Below, one piece after another: positions 11,508-20,372 of a stretch of DNA of 29,887 nt. This DNA is from Burkholderiales bacterium (GTDB lineage: Bacteria > Pseudomonadota > Gammaproteobacteria > Burkholderiales > Ga0077523). Location: positions 1 to 29,887 of the forward strand of contig JALORJ010000006.1 of the NCBI GenBank assembly GCA_025459035.1, read 5' to 3'. Each line of letters starts with the position of its first letter. Position 1 is the stretch's first letter. The position numbers were made by a program, and so were the translations under genes. Below the pieces are notes generated by a model. It was not told the origin of the DNA and ran no database searches. It saw nothing but the letters and a program-made list of their open reading frames with translations.

Positions 11508-12995
11508 TCAGCGCCCCATGCGGATGAAGCGCGTGTCGGGGCCGAGCCGCTGCCACGGAAACTCCGCCGGATCGGCCAGCATCGGACCCGGTGCCTTGCA
11601 GACCAGGATCTCCTCGGCGATCGGGGCGAAGTCGGCGCGGAAGTGCACCGAGCTCTTGTTGACGAGGATCGCCTCGGCGGTCGGCTCGATGCCGATGAAG
11701 CGGTACATCTCCTGATCGGCGAGCTGCGGCTTCTCGCAGCTGACGATCACGCGCACGCCGCCGATGCGCAGGCACGCGCACGGGCCCAGCTGCATGCGCG
11801 CGCCGCGATAGAACGGCCCGGTCCCGACCAGTCGCCCGTCGGACAGGCGCTCGACCACCCACGGCGCTTCCAGCGGGGCGTCGCCTGGCACCTTCGACTT
11901 GCCGCCGAGCGGCAGCGTGAGCGTGGCACCGACGCCGGCCGCGTGCGCGGCACGCGCGACCTCGGGGTCGGCCATCAGCCCCAGCGACGCGCGCGGCGCT
12001 CGGGCGTCGAGCAGCGCGCGCAGCATGCCGGTGGTGTTCGAGTCGCCGCCGGCGCCCGGGTTGTCCTGCGCGTCGGCGATCACGGTCGGTCGGGTCGCGC
12101 CGGCCGCGGCGGTGCGCAGCGCGCGCTGCACCCCGGCTTCGGGGCTCAGCACTTCGAGCACGAAGTCACGCTCGATGGCGGCGACGTCGTGCGCGAGCTG
12201 CCGCGCGGCGCGCTCGGCCGCGTCGCGGGTGTCGGCCACGGCGATCGCGACCGGGCCGCACTCGGGAAAGTCCGCGGCCGGAAAGCCGGGCGTGAACGAC
12301 ACCGACCACACGCCGCTACCTTCGCGCGCGGGCAGGCTCGCGTACAGCGACGCGAGCGGTTCGAGCATCGTGCACTGGCTCACGAGCGGGATCAGGAACG
12401 GGATGCGCACGTGCGCCATCGCGGGTCGTGGCGCGCCGTCGCGCAGCATCCGCTCGAGCAGCGCCGCGGCGGCGGCGCCGGTGTCGGCCATGTCGACGTG
12501 CGGGTAGGTGCGGTACGCGACGAAGGCGTCGGCGTTGGCGATCATCCGCGCCGTGACGTTGGCGTGCAGATCCAGGCTCGCGACGATCGGCACCCGCGGC
12601 CCGGTCACGGCGCGGATGCGCGCGAGCAGCTCGCCCTCGCCGTCGTCGAGGTGCTCGGTGACCATCGCGCCGTGCAGGTCGAGGTAGACGGCATCGGGGC
12701 GCGCGGCGGCGATGTCGCCGACGATCATCGCGGCGATGCGCTCGTACGCGTCGCGCGTCACGTGCGCCGACGGGCTCGCCGCGGCCCAGGCGGTCGGCAC
12801 CAGCTGGTCACGCCGCGCCCGCATCGCGTCGACGAAGCCCGTGATCGGCAGATTGATGCCGGCCACGCCGTCGAACAGGTCGGCCCCGCGCTGCAGCGGC
12901 GGCCAGCCACCGCCGCGCGCGAAGTCGTCCCAGGTCGCGGGGCTCGGCGCGAACGTGTTGGTCTCGTGCTGGAAGCCGCCGATGCAGATCTTCAT
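11508..12995 (-). CDS. M81 family metallopeptidase (MlrC/microcystinase C-like)
   Basis: A 495-residue protein starting MKICIGGFQHETNTFAP, the conserved opening of the MlrC/DUF1485 family (His10, Glu11). It carries further metal-site motifs YLDLHGAMV (His108) and SLDLHANV (His144) and the family block NPGAGGDSNTTGMLRALL. MlrC hydrolyses the linear tetrapeptide from microcystin breakdown in sphingomonads. Most homologues in betaproteobacteria are probably broad peptide or amide hydrolases of unknown substrate. There is no signal peptide, so it is cytoplasmic. Length is normal. It is divergent from 3-hydroxybutyrate dehydrogenase across 141 bp. Confidence 0.9.
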   Translation of the reverse strand: MKICIGGFQHETNTFAPSPATWDDFARGGGWPPLQRGADLFDGVAGINLPITGFVDAMRARRDQLVPTAWAAASPSAHVTRDAYERIAAMIVGDIAAARPDAVYLDLHGAMVTEHLDDGEGELLARIRAVTGPRVPIVASLDLHANVTARMIANADAFVAYRTYPHVDMADTGAAAAALLERMLRDGAPRPAMAHVRIPFLIPLVSQCTMLEPLASLYASLPAREGSGVWSVSFTPGFPAADFPECGPVAIAVADTRDAAERAARQLAHDVAAIERDFVLEVLSPEAGVQRALRTAAAGATRPTVIADAQDNPGAGGDSNTTGMLRALLDARAPRASLGLMADPEVARAAHAAGVGATLTLPLGGKSKVPGDAPLEAPWVVERLSDGRLVGTGPFYRGARMQLGPCACLRIGGVRVIVSCEKPQLADQEMYRFIGIEPTAEAILVNKSSVHFRADFAPIAEEILVCKAPGPMLADPAEFPWQRLGPDTRFIRMGR

Positions 12996-13136
12996 GTGGG
13001 CCGGTTCGTCGAGTGGGCAGGGGAGCGTGTCATTGTCCCGACCGGCGCCGCGCCGCGCAAAGGCCCGTCGCGACCGGGTCGCACCGGCAAGGCGCTGCGC
13101 TACCCTCGATCGCTTTCCAGCTGCGGGAACTTGTCC

Positions 13137-13919
13137 ATGCTGAAAGGCAGGAACGCCATCGTCACCGGATCGACCAGCGGCATCGGCGCGGGCATCGCCA
13201 CCGCGCTCGCGAAGGAGGGCGTGAACGTCGTGCTGAACGGCTTCGGTGACGCGGCCGAGATCGAGGCCCTGCGGGCCGGGCTGGCGGCGGCGCACGGCGT
13301 GCAGGTGCGCTTCGACGGCGCCGACATGACCGACCCGGCGGCGATCGAGCGCATGGTCCGCGACACCGAGGCGGCGTTCGGCAGCGTCGACGTGCTCGTC
13401 AACAACGCCGGCATCCAGCACGTCGCGCCGGTCGACGCCTTCCCGCTGGCGCAGTGGGACCGGATCATCGCGATCAACCTGAACTCGAACTTCCACACGA
13501 TCCGCGCGGCGCTGCCGGGCATGAAGGCGCGCGGCTTCGGGCGCATCGTCAACATCGCCTCGGCCCACGGGCTGGTCGCGTCCCCCTTCAAGTCGGCCTA
13601 CGTCGCGGCCAAGCACGGCGTGGTCGGGCTCACGAAGGCCGTGGCGCTCGAGGTCGCACGCCAGTCGATCACCTGCAACGCGGTGTGTCCCGGCTACGTG
13701 CTGACACCGCTGGTGGAGAAGCAGATCGACGACCAGGCGAAGGTGCACGGCATCGATCGCGACGCCGTGGTCGAACGCGTGATCCTCGAGAAGCAGCCGT
13801 CGAAGCGTTTCGTCGGCATCGACGAGGTCGCCGCGCTGACGTTGTTCCTGTGCGGTGACGCGGCGGCTGGCATCACCGGCGCCGCGTACTCGATCGACGG
13901 TGGCTGGTGCGCGCAGTGA
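13137..13919 (+). CDS. bdhA: 3-hydroxybutyrate dehydrogenase (SDR family)
   Basis: A 260-residue short-chain dehydrogenase. It has the NAD-binding motif VTGSTSGIGAGIA, NNAGIQHV, and a Ser142-Tyr155-Lys159 catalytic set in IASAHGLVASPFKSAYVAAK. The late segment LEKQPSKRFVGIDEVAAL is characteristic of D-3-hydroxybutyrate dehydrogenases. The enzyme interconverts (R)-3-hydroxybutyrate and acetoacetate with NAD, linking polyhydroxybutyrate breakdown to central metabolism. Length is exactly typical. ATG at 13137 gives MLKGRNAIVTG, the usual start. The next gene overlaps its stop (GTGA). Confidence 0.9.
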   Translation: MLKGRNAIVTGSTSGIGAGIATALAKEGVNVVLNGFGDAAEIEALRAGLAAAHGVQVRFDGADMTDPAAIERMVRDTEAAFGSVDVLVNNAGIQHVAPVDAFPLAQWDRIIAINLNSNFHTIRAALPGMKARGFGRIVNIASAHGLVASPFKSAYVAAKHGVVGLTKAVALEVARQSITCNAVCPGYVLTPLVEKQIDDQAKVHGIDRDAVVERVILEKQPSKRFVGIDEVAALTLFLCGDAAAGITGAAYSIDGGWCAQ

Positions 13920-14581
13920 CGTCGCGTACGCACACCTTCAAGGGCCGGCTGATCACGGTCACCTTCGATGTCGGGCGCTGCATGCACGCGGCGCACTGCG
14001 TCAAGGGGCTGCCGGCCGTGTTCGATCGCGACCGCAAGCCGTGGGTCGACCCCGATCAGGCCAGTGCGACCGCGCTGATGGGCGTGATCGAGCGCTGTCC
14101 GTCGGGCGCGCTGAAGGCGCAGCTGGGTAGCGGCGGACGCTCCGCCGAGCGTCCGCAGCGCACGAACACGGTCCAGGTCGTCGCCGACGGCCCGCTGTAC
14201 CTGCGCGGCCAGATCACGCTGGTCGCCGACGGCGCCCCCGAGCCGCTTGCCGAGGACGTGCGCCTCGCGCTGTGTCGCTGCGGGCGCTCGAAGCGCGCGC
14301 CGTTCTGCGACGCGAGTCACGTCAAGGCGGGTTTTCGCGACCCGGGCGTCTTCACCGCTCCGGTCGACAAGCCCGACGACGCCTTCGTCGGGGGCCCTAG
14401 ACTGACCGTCGAGGTGAAGCCGGGCGGGCCGTTGCGCGCGACCGGCGACCTGCAGCTGCTCGATGCCGCCGGCAAGCCGGCGGGGTCGGCCAAGGGCGCA
14501 GTGCTGTGTCGCTGCGGCCGTTCGAAGTCGAAGCCGTTCTGCGACGGCTCGCACCGGGAGACCGCCTCGGGTTCATCCTGA
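13916..14581 (+). CDS. Fe-S protein with Fer4_19-like domain and two CDGSH domains
   Basis: A 221-residue protein with three metal-binding modules. Residues ~12-70 form a divergent ferredoxin-like unit (Cys22, Cys28, then RCPSGAL with Cys61) like the Fer4_19 domain. Two CDGSH iron-sulfur motifs follow: CRCGRSKRAPFCDASH (residues 120-135) and CRCGRSKSKPFCDGSH (198-213). Each CDGSH unit has the 3-Cys/1-His ligands of a [2Fe-2S] cluster. Tandem CDGSH proteins of bacteria are thought to act in electron transfer or cluster handling; the partner here is unknown. The GTG at 13916 overlaps the bdhA stop by 4 bp, implying coupling. A second GTG at 13907 would add three residues. Confidence 0.85.
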   Translation: MTSRTHTFKGRLITVTFDVGRCMHAAHCVKGLPAVFDRDRKPWVDPDQASATALMGVIERCPSGALKAQLGSGGRSAERPQRTNTVQVVADGPLYLRGQITLVADGAPEPLAEDVRLALCRCGRSKRAPFCDASHVKAGFRDPGVFTAPVDKPDDAFVGGPRLTVEVKPGGPLRATGDLQLLDAAGKPAGSAKGAVLCRCGRSKSKPFCDGSHRETASGSS

Positions 14582-14633
14582 GGCCGTCGCGATCCCGGGC
14601 GAGACCCGCGCGGGCTTGCCGGAGGAGGATGCG

Positions 14634-16079
14634 ATGCGGTGGATGACCCTCGGGCGCGCGCTGCGTCCACGCGGGGCCGCGGCGATGGTCGCCGCGGCGG
14701 TGGCGGTCGCGGCGGCGGTCGGCATCGCGCAGACCGTGGACCCGGTCGACGACGCGCAGCTGTCGGCCGGACGCTTCACGCTGGCGCGCTTCGACGAGCA
14801 CGCGTTTTCCGAGCCGGCGCCGTTCCTGACCTACAAGGAGCGCCAGCGCTTCCTGCGCGGGCGGGTGCACTTCAACCAGCGCTGGGTGCAGTTCCCGTCG
14901 CTCGGCGGTGACTGGGGACTCGGCCCGACGTTCATCACCAACCGCTGCAGCGCGTGCCATGTCGGCGGCGGCCGCGGCGCGCCCCCCGAGGCTGCGGACG
15001 AGAAGCCGATCGCGCTGCTCGCGCGCCTCTCGGTCCCCGGCGTCGGCCCGCACGGCGAACCGAAGCCGCACCCGGTCTACGGTGACCAGATCCAGAACTT
15101 CGGGCTGATGGGGCAGGACCGCGACGACACCTTCCTCGGTGATCGTGTGCCGCCGGAGATCGACTGGTACGTCGACTGGATCACCCACACCGAGACGCTG
15201 GCCGACGGCACCGTGGTCGAACTGCGCCGGCCGCAGGTGCGCTTCGCGAAGTTCTGGTTCGGCCCGCTCGGTGACGACACGATGATCTCGCTGCGGCTCG
15301 CACAGCCGAACTTCGGCCTCGGGCTGCTCGAAGCGATCCCGGACAGCGCCCTCGAGCAGGTCGCCGCGATGCAGGCCGCGCACGGCATGCAGGGCCGGCG
15401 CAACGTCGTGCGCGACGACATCGCGGGCGGCACCGCGCTCGGCCGTTTCGGGTGGAAGGCCAACGTGCCGACGATCCGGCAGCAGCTCGCGGCGGCCTTC
15501 GCCGGAGACCTCGGCGTGACCTCGGCGCTGTACCCGGAGATGAACTGCCCGGGCCCGCAGACCGACTGCATGGGACAGCCGCCGGGCAACCAGCCCGAAC
15601 TGATCGACGACGACTGGAACAACCTGACCTTCTGGACGCAGGCGCTGGCGGTGCCGGCGCGCCGCAACACGACCGATCCGCGCTTCAGGCAGGGCGAGCG
15701 GCTGTTCGCACAGGCGAAGTGCGCCGTGTGTCACGTCCCGGAACTGAAGACCGGACCGTATCCCGCGCTACCGGCCGCCGAGGGACAGATCGTGCGCGCG
15801 TACACCGACCTGATGCTCCACGACATGGGGCCCGCACTGTCCGACGGGCGCCCCGACTTTCTCGCCGGCCCGCAGGACTGGCGCACGCCGCCCCTCTGGG
15901 GCCTGGGCCTGTCGCAGACGGTGTCGAAGACAACCGCGATGCTGCACGACGGGCGTGCGCGCAATGTCACGGAGGCCATCCTGTGGCACGGGGGCGAGGC
16001 GGCCCCGGCGCGCGATGCGTTCAGGCAGCTGCGCAAGGCCGATCGCGATACGCTGCTGTTCTTCCTCGAGTCGATCTGA
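14634..16079 (+). CDS. Periplasmic di-heme oxidoreductase (DUF1111/DHOR type)
   Basis: A 481-residue protein with a signal peptide (hydrophobic run at residues ~15-31, cleavage near GIAQT) and two c-type heme sites: CSACH at 105-109 and CAVCH at 363-367. Family blocks such as ALYPEMNCPGP, DLMLHDMGPAL, WRTPPLWGLGLS and ILWHGGEA identify it as the di-heme oxidoreductase family, relatives of MauG and cytochrome c peroxidase. These are exported, receive hemes covalently in the periplasm, and transfer electrons; the substrate is not established. The start at 14634 has a strong GGAGGAGG site. It follows the CDGSH gene by 52 bp and may share its transcript. Confidence 0.88.
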   Translation: MRWMTLGRALRPRGAAAMVAAAVAVAAAVGIAQTVDPVDDAQLSAGRFTLARFDEHAFSEPAPFLTYKERQRFLRGRVHFNQRWVQFPSLGGDWGLGPTFITNRCSACHVGGGRGAPPEAADEKPIALLARLSVPGVGPHGEPKPHPVYGDQIQNFGLMGQDRDDTFLGDRVPPEIDWYVDWITHTETLADGTVVELRRPQVRFAKFWFGPLGDDTMISLRLAQPNFGLGLLEAIPDSALEQVAAMQAAHGMQGRRNVVRDDIAGGTALGRFGWKANVPTIRQQLAAAFAGDLGVTSALYPEMNCPGPQTDCMGQPPGNQPELIDDDWNNLTFWTQALAVPARRNTTDPRFRQGERLFAQAKCAVCHVPELKTGPYPALPAAEGQIVRAYTDLMLHDMGPALSDGRPDFLAGPQDWRTPPLWGLGLSQTVSKTTAMLHDGRARNVTEAILWHGGEAAPARDAFRQLRKADRDTLLFFLESI

Positions 16080-16094
16080 GCGCGCCTGGGCGCG

Positions 16095-17321
16095 TCAGGT
16101 CGGGCGCGGGATGCGCTGCGAGATCAGCGCGCCGGCCGCGATCAGCACGGCCGAGGCCGCGACGGCGGGGCGAAAGGAGCCCACGTGGTCGGCCAGCAGT
16201 CCCGCCAGCAGCGGCCCGACCATCTGCCCGGCCGCGAAGCCGATCGTCAGCAGCCCGCCGACGCGCTGCGGGCGTGCCGGGTCGAAGCGCGGTGCGAGCG
16301 TCATGATCAGCATCGACACGCCCATGACCGTCGAGCCGAGCAGCGCCGACGAGACGTAGGCCGCCGCGACCGATCCGGGCAGCACGGCGATGGCCGCGAT
16401 GCCGACGGTCTGCATCCAGAAGCCCTGCGTGATGCGACGCAGCTGCTGCGCGTCGCTGGCGGGGCGGGTCCACCACCGCAGCGACAGGATCGCGGTGATG
16501 CCGGTCACGAGCCACGCGCCGGCCGCGGTCGCGAAGCTGCCCTGCGCCTGGCGGATGATCGTGACGACGAAGGTCGCGTTGACGATGTAGCCCAGCCCCT
16601 CGAGCGAGTACGCGGCGATCATCAGGTTGCGACCGGCCAGCGGTGTGGCGGCACGCACGCCGTCGGCCGGTGCCACCACGACCGAGCGCGCCGGCAGCAG
16701 CGGCAGCGAGATGGCCATCGCGACCGCGGAGGCCACGCCTAGCGCCCACCAGATCGGGCCGCTCGTCGGATGCGGGTCGAGCAGCGCGAGCGTCGAGCTG
16801 CCGATCATCCCGGTGCCCAGACCGCCGAACATCCAGCCCGCCCACAGCGCCTTGCCCTGCGCGCGCAGATGGGTCGCGACGAGCGTGGCCGCGATCACCA
16901 GCACCCACGCGGCGGCGACTCCGGACACGAAGCGCAGCCACATCCAGTGCGAGACGACGTGCGTCGCGCCCATCGCGCACGTGGTGACGACGCTCGCGAT
17001 CGCGGCCAGTGCCAGCGGCCAGCGCGTGTCGCGGTCGGAGCGCCACAGCGTGACCGTGAGCGAGCCGACGAAGTAGCCGAAGAAGTTGGCGCTCGCGAGT
17101 GCGCCCGCGACCGCGGGGCCGAAGCCGGCCTCGGCCTGCATCAGCGGCAGCACCAGCGTGTACGCGAAACGCCCGATCCCCATCACGACGGTGATGCACA
17201 GCAGCCCGGCGAAGACGAGATCGAGCGGTGGGCGCGGACGCTCGGGGGCCGGGGCATCGAGCGCCGGGGCGGCCGGCGCCGGCGTGCGCGTCGCGCTCGG
17301 GGCTGCGGCGGGGGCGTTCAC
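16095..17321 (-). CDS. MFS transporter, YbfB/YjiJ-like
   Basis: About 408 residues, with roughly twelve hydrophobic segments beginning at LVFAGLLCITVVMGIGRFAY, a sequence typical of the YbfB/YjiJ group of the major facilitator superfamily. The first 35 residues are Ala/Pro-rich and cytosolic. The substrate is unknown. The GTG at 17321 is the most plausible start; the frame stays open upstream, but that extension is Arg-rich and noncoding in character. It lies 97 bp after the FAD-linked dehydrogenase gene on the same strand, so it may carry the hydroxy acid used by that enzyme. Convergent with the di-heme oxidoreductase gene, with only 15 bp between stops. Confidence 0.8.
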   Translation of the reverse strand: MNAPAAAPSATRTPAPAAPALDAPAPERPRPPLDLVFAGLLCITVVMGIGRFAYTLVLPLMQAEAGFGPAVAGALASANFFGYFVGSLTVTLWRSDRDTRWPLALAAIASVVTTCAMGATHVVSHWMWLRFVSGVAAAWVLVIAATLVATHLRAQGKALWAGWMFGGLGTGMIGSSTLALLDPHPTSGPIWWALGVASAVAMAISLPLLPARSVVVAPADGVRAATPLAGRNLMIAAYSLEGLGYIVNATFVVTIIRQAQGSFATAAGAWLVTGITAILSLRWWTRPASDAQQLRRITQGFWMQTVGIAAIAVLPGSVAAAYVSSALLGSTVMGVSMLIMTLAPRFDPARPQRVGGLLTIGFAAGQMVGPLLAGLLADHVGSFRPAVAASAVLIAAGALISQRIPRPT

Positions 17322-17418
17322 CCGGACCGCGGCCGACCGACGACCGCGGGCGCGGTCGCCGCGGCGGGCGACTTCTCGGTCGGCGTCGGTGCAGCCGCGC
17401 CCGTCGACACGGGCGGTG

Positions 17419-18813
17419 TCAGAGCGTGAAGATCTTGCCGGGGTTGAGGATGCCGTGCGGGTCGAGCGCACGCTTGATGTCGCGCATCACGCTCACCGCC
17501 TCGCCGTGTTCGGCGGTGAGGAACTTCATCTTGCCCAGGCCGATGCCGTGTTCGCCGGTGCAGGTGCCGTCCATCGCGATCGCGCGCATCACCAGACGGT
17601 CGTTCAGGCGCTCGGCCTCGGCGACCTCGGAGGGGTTGTTGCGGTCGATCACGAAGCCCAGATGGAAGTTGCCGTCGCCGACGTGGCCGACCAGCGGCGC
17701 GATCAGGAAGCTCTGCGCGAGATCGGCCTTGGTCTCGACGATGCACTCGGCCAGCCGCGAGATCGGCACGCACACGTCGGTGGCCCAGATCTCGCAGCCG
17801 GGCCGCAGTGCCTTGTTCGCGTAGGTGACGTCGTGGCGCGCGGTCCACAGCGCCGTGCGCTCCTCGGGTCGCGACGCCCAGCGGAAGCTGCCGCCGCCGT
17901 TCTCGCCGGCGATCGACTCGACCAGTTCGGCCTGCTCCTTCACGCCGGCCTCGGTGCCGTGGAACTCGACGAACAGCGTGTTCTGCACCGGATAGTCGAG
18001 CTTCGAGAAGCGGTTGACCGCGTCCATCTGCACGTCGTCGAGCAGTTCGATGCGCGCCACCGGCACGCCGAGCTGGATCGTCTGGATCACGGCGTTGACG
18101 GCGCCTTCGAGCGAATCGAACGAGCACACCGCGGCGGCCATCGCCTCCGGAATGCCGTAGAGGCGCAGCGTGACCTCGGTGATGATCCCCAGCGTGCCTT
18201 CCGAACCCACGAACAGCCGCGTGAGGTCGTAGCCCGCGGCGGACTTCCGCGCCCGGCGCGACGTGCGGATCACGCGGCCGTCGGCCAGCACGACCGTGAG
18301 TGCCAGCACGTTCTCGCGCATCGTGCCGTAGCGCACGGCGTTGGTGCCCGACGCGCGGGTGGCGGCCATGCCGCCCAGCGACGCGTCGGCGCCCGGGTCG
18401 ATCGGGAAGAACAGCCCGCGGTCGCGGATGAAGTCGTTCAGCTGCTTGCGGGTCACGCGCGCCTGCACGGTCACGTCGAGGTCGTCCGCGTTGACCTGCA
18501 GCACCTGGTCCATGTGCATGAGGTCGATCACGACGCCGCCGTGCTCGGGGATCACGGCGCCTTCGAGCGAGGTGCCGGTGCCGTACGCGACCACCGGCGT
18601 GCGGTGCGCCGCACAGATGCGGACGATCTCGGCGACTTCCTCGGTGCTGGTCGGGAACACGACCGCATCGGGGCGGTGCGGGACGTGCCACGACTCGTCC
18701 TTGGCATGGTGGTCGCGCACGCCGCTGCTGGTCGACAGGCGTTCGCCGAAGCGCGCGCGCAGCAGGTCGATCGCGGTCTGGACGTGGGCGGGGGCGGTGA
18801 CGGCTTGCTGCAT
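17419..18813 (-). CDS. FAD-linked D-2-hydroxyacid dehydrogenase (GlcD/DLD type)
   Basis: A 464-residue protein of the FAD-binding PCMH/VAO family. The FAD domain includes VVAYGTGTSLEGAVIPEHGG, DPGADASLGGMAATRASGTN and the pyrophosphate-binding VGSEGTLGIITEVTLRLY. The C-terminal domain has HVGDGNFHLGFV and the conserved TGEHGIGLGKMKFL, ending HGILNPGKIFTL. These are typical of D-lactate dehydrogenase (cytochrome) and glycolate oxidase subunit GlcD. It oxidises a D-2-hydroxy acid such as D-lactate and passes electrons to the respiratory chain. Without glcE and glcF nearby, single-subunit D-lactate dehydrogenase is the likelier reading. The MFS gene follows on the same strand. Confidence 0.9.
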   Translation of the reverse strand: MQQAVTAPAHVQTAIDLLRARFGERLSTSSGVRDHHAKDESWHVPHRPDAVVFPTSTEEVAEIVRICAAHRTPVVAYGTGTSLEGAVIPEHGGVVIDLMHMDQVLQVNADDLDVTVQARVTRKQLNDFIRDRGLFFPIDPGADASLGGMAATRASGTNAVRYGTMRENVLALTVVLADGRVIRTSRRARKSAAGYDLTRLFVGSEGTLGIITEVTLRLYGIPEAMAAAVCSFDSLEGAVNAVIQTIQLGVPVARIELLDDVQMDAVNRFSKLDYPVQNTLFVEFHGTEAGVKEQAELVESIAGENGGGSFRWASRPEERTALWTARHDVTYANKALRPGCEIWATDVCVPISRLAECIVETKADLAQSFLIAPLVGHVGDGNFHLGFVIDRNNPSEVAEAERLNDRLVMRAIAMDGTCTGEHGIGLGKMKFLTAEHGEAVSVMRDIKRALDPHGILNPGKIFTL

Positions 18814-18987
18814 GGCGACCTCGGTCGAAGCGGGGTGTCGAGACCCCGGAGCCTAAAGGAGCGCGTGCCCCGGCGCAGCGACGGCGTGCGCTTGCGACCG
18901 CCTGTCGACGGCGTTGGCGACCGGGCGTCGCCGCAGCGCGACGGCGCGCTGCCACGGGCGCACCGCGCCACAACCTCCGGAGACGCC

Positions 18988-19959
18988 ATGCCCCCGCTGC
19001 CGACCGGCGCGACCCCGCGCCCTGCCACCGATGTCATCGTGCGTGCGCACGGCGACGGACTCGAGCTCGAGCAGCCGCGATCCGGCCGCCGCTTCGTCCT
19101 CGACGCGGCCGACGCCCGACTGTGGCGTGCCCTCGACGGCAGGCGCGGCGTGCAGGCCCTGGCCGCCGACCTTGGCGTATCTGCCGAAAGCCTCTGGCGT
19201 GCGCTCGACGCACTGGCCGATGCGGGCCTGCTCGACGCGCGCGCTGCGCCGCCGACCGGCGGGGCCGTCGCGGGCGGGATGCGGCGGCGGTTCCTGAGCC
19301 GGGCGATGCCGGTGCTGGCGGCGGCGGCGGCCCCGGGGCTTGCGCGCGCTCGCACCAACGGCGACGACGAGGACGACCGCGGTGAGAGCAATTCGAAAAA
19401 AAGCATCGAGAGGAATGACAAGAGAGACGCCGAGGCAAAGGACAAGAGGGACGCCGACGCGATCGACAAGATCGCAGAGAGGGAAGAGAGGGACAGGAAA
19501 CAGCAGGAGCAAGGAGACAAGCAGGCCGCGGCCGCCCCCAAGGAGCAGGGCGACAAGCACGTGGCCGAAGCCCAGGACAAGGGCGAGCGCGAAACCAAGA
19601 CCAGCAACAGCAACGAGCGGATCCGCAAGCAGCTCGAGACGGACGTCAAGGGCGCCGAGACCCGGTTCAAGGAAGCGGGCGGGAAGAACCCGGCCGAACA
19701 GGCCACCAAGAACGCGGCGGAAGCGCTTGCAAGGAACAACGCGACCGAGCAGGCCGCCAAGAACGTCGGGGAACTGATGGGCAAGGGTGGCGGTGGCGGC
19801 GTCGGGCCGGTGATCCCCGAGCCCTCCACGATCGTCGTGCTGGGCCTCGGCATGGCCGGGCTGGCCGCGAAGCGGCTGCGCGCCGACCGTCCTGCCGGGC
19901 CGGTCGGATCGCCCGACGCCGGCGCAGCCACCGAAGACGAGGACCCGACCGCGCCGTGA
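18988..19959 (+). CDS. PqqD-like / internal Tat leader / charged coil / PEP-CTERM protein (copy 1)
   Basis: A 323-residue protein with an unusual order of parts. Residues ~14-85 resemble the PqqD-like winged-helix fold (SGRRFVLDAADARLWRALDG, then LWRALDALADAGLLDA). Residues 98-121 read MRRRFLSRAMPVLAAAAAPG and look like a twin-arginine signal. Residues ~125-262 are highly charged (Asp, Glu, Lys, Arg, Gln, Ala), probably coiled coil or disordered. A Gly run leads to a PEP-CTERM motif, IPEPSTIVVLGLGMAG with KRLR after it, then a 25-residue acidic tail. PEP-CTERM signals are recognised by exosortase in exopolysaccharide-producing bacteria. ATG 18988 has GGAG five bases upstream. An internal ATG at 19279 (Met98) would give an export-ready form. 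The function is unknown. Confidence 0.8.
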   Translation: MPPLPTGATPRPATDVIVRAHGDGLELEQPRSGRRFVLDAADARLWRALDGRRGVQALAADLGVSAESLWRALDALADAGLLDARAAPPTGGAVAGGMRRRFLSRAMPVLAAAAAPGLARARTNGDDEDDRGESNSKKSIERNDKRDAEAKDKRDADAIDKIAEREERDRKQQEQGDKQAAAAPKEQGDKHVAEAQDKGERETKTSNSNERIRKQLETDVKGAETRFKEAGGKNPAEQATKNAAEALARNNATEQAAKNVGELMGKGGGGGVGPVIPEPSTIVVLGLGMAGLAAKRLRADRPAGPVGSPDAGAATEDEDPTAP

Positions 19960-19992
19960 CGTGCTGAACGCGTCGCGGCCGCGTCACGGCGC
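19951..19992 (+). terminator. Hairpin at the end of PEP-CTERM copy 1
   Basis: An 11-bp perfect stem (19951-19961 with 19982-19992) encloses a 20-nt loop that is itself GC-rich. The stop codon of the gene lies inside the left arm. No T-tract follows. Probably a transcript end or RNA stabiliser. Confidence 0.4.
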
Positions 19993-20332
19993 CGGCCGCG
20001 GCGTCGGGCCGGGGCGGATCGACGGCCCGCGCACAGCGCCCGGGGCGTCGCAGCGGTCGGTGCGCCGGCCGACGAACACGACAGCCAAGGTCGCACGGAT
20101 CCGCGACGCGGCGACGCCGCGCGTCGACGTCCTGTCGCAGTTCCGCGGCTGCGGAGCCCGCACCGTGATTTTCGGCAGTGGCACGCCCGGCCGGCCCTTG
20201 CCCTGAAGCGATCGACAGCTTCCCGTGCGCGGCGCGCTTGTGACCGGTCGATCGTGGCGCTACGGTTCGCGCGACTCGGTTCGGCAGCACAGTGCGGCTG
20301 CGAAACCCCTCGCGCCTCGGAGACCCTCTCTC
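19993..20332. other. Intergenic region between the two PEP-CTERM paralogues
   Basis: No gene was recognised here. The last 15 bases hold GGAG (20319-20322) before an ATG at 20333, the apparent original start site of copy 2. A TGGCAC...TTGC pair near 20179-20201 recalls a sigma-54 promoter, but the spacing is wrong. The region presumably carries the copy 2 promoter; no convincing -35/-10 pair is visible. Confidence 0.5.
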
Positions 20333-20372
20333 ATGACCCACCGCTCTGCCACGCCTCCGCAGCGCTGCCCGG

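Noticed and set aside
13907..13915. Earlier GTG start for the CDGSH protein
   Set aside because: Adds three residues only; the 4-bp GTGA overlap at 13916 is the commoner arrangement in this genome, though the earlier start cannot be excluded.
16080..16094. Terminator between the di-heme oxidoreductase and MFS genes
   Set aside because: Only a 6-bp stem with a 2-nt loop is possible in the 15-bp gap; too weak to call.
20179..20201. Sigma-54-like promoter (TGGCAC ... TTGC) before PEP-CTERM copy 2
   Set aside because: The GG and GC elements are 18 nt apart rather than 10, so it does not fit the consensus.
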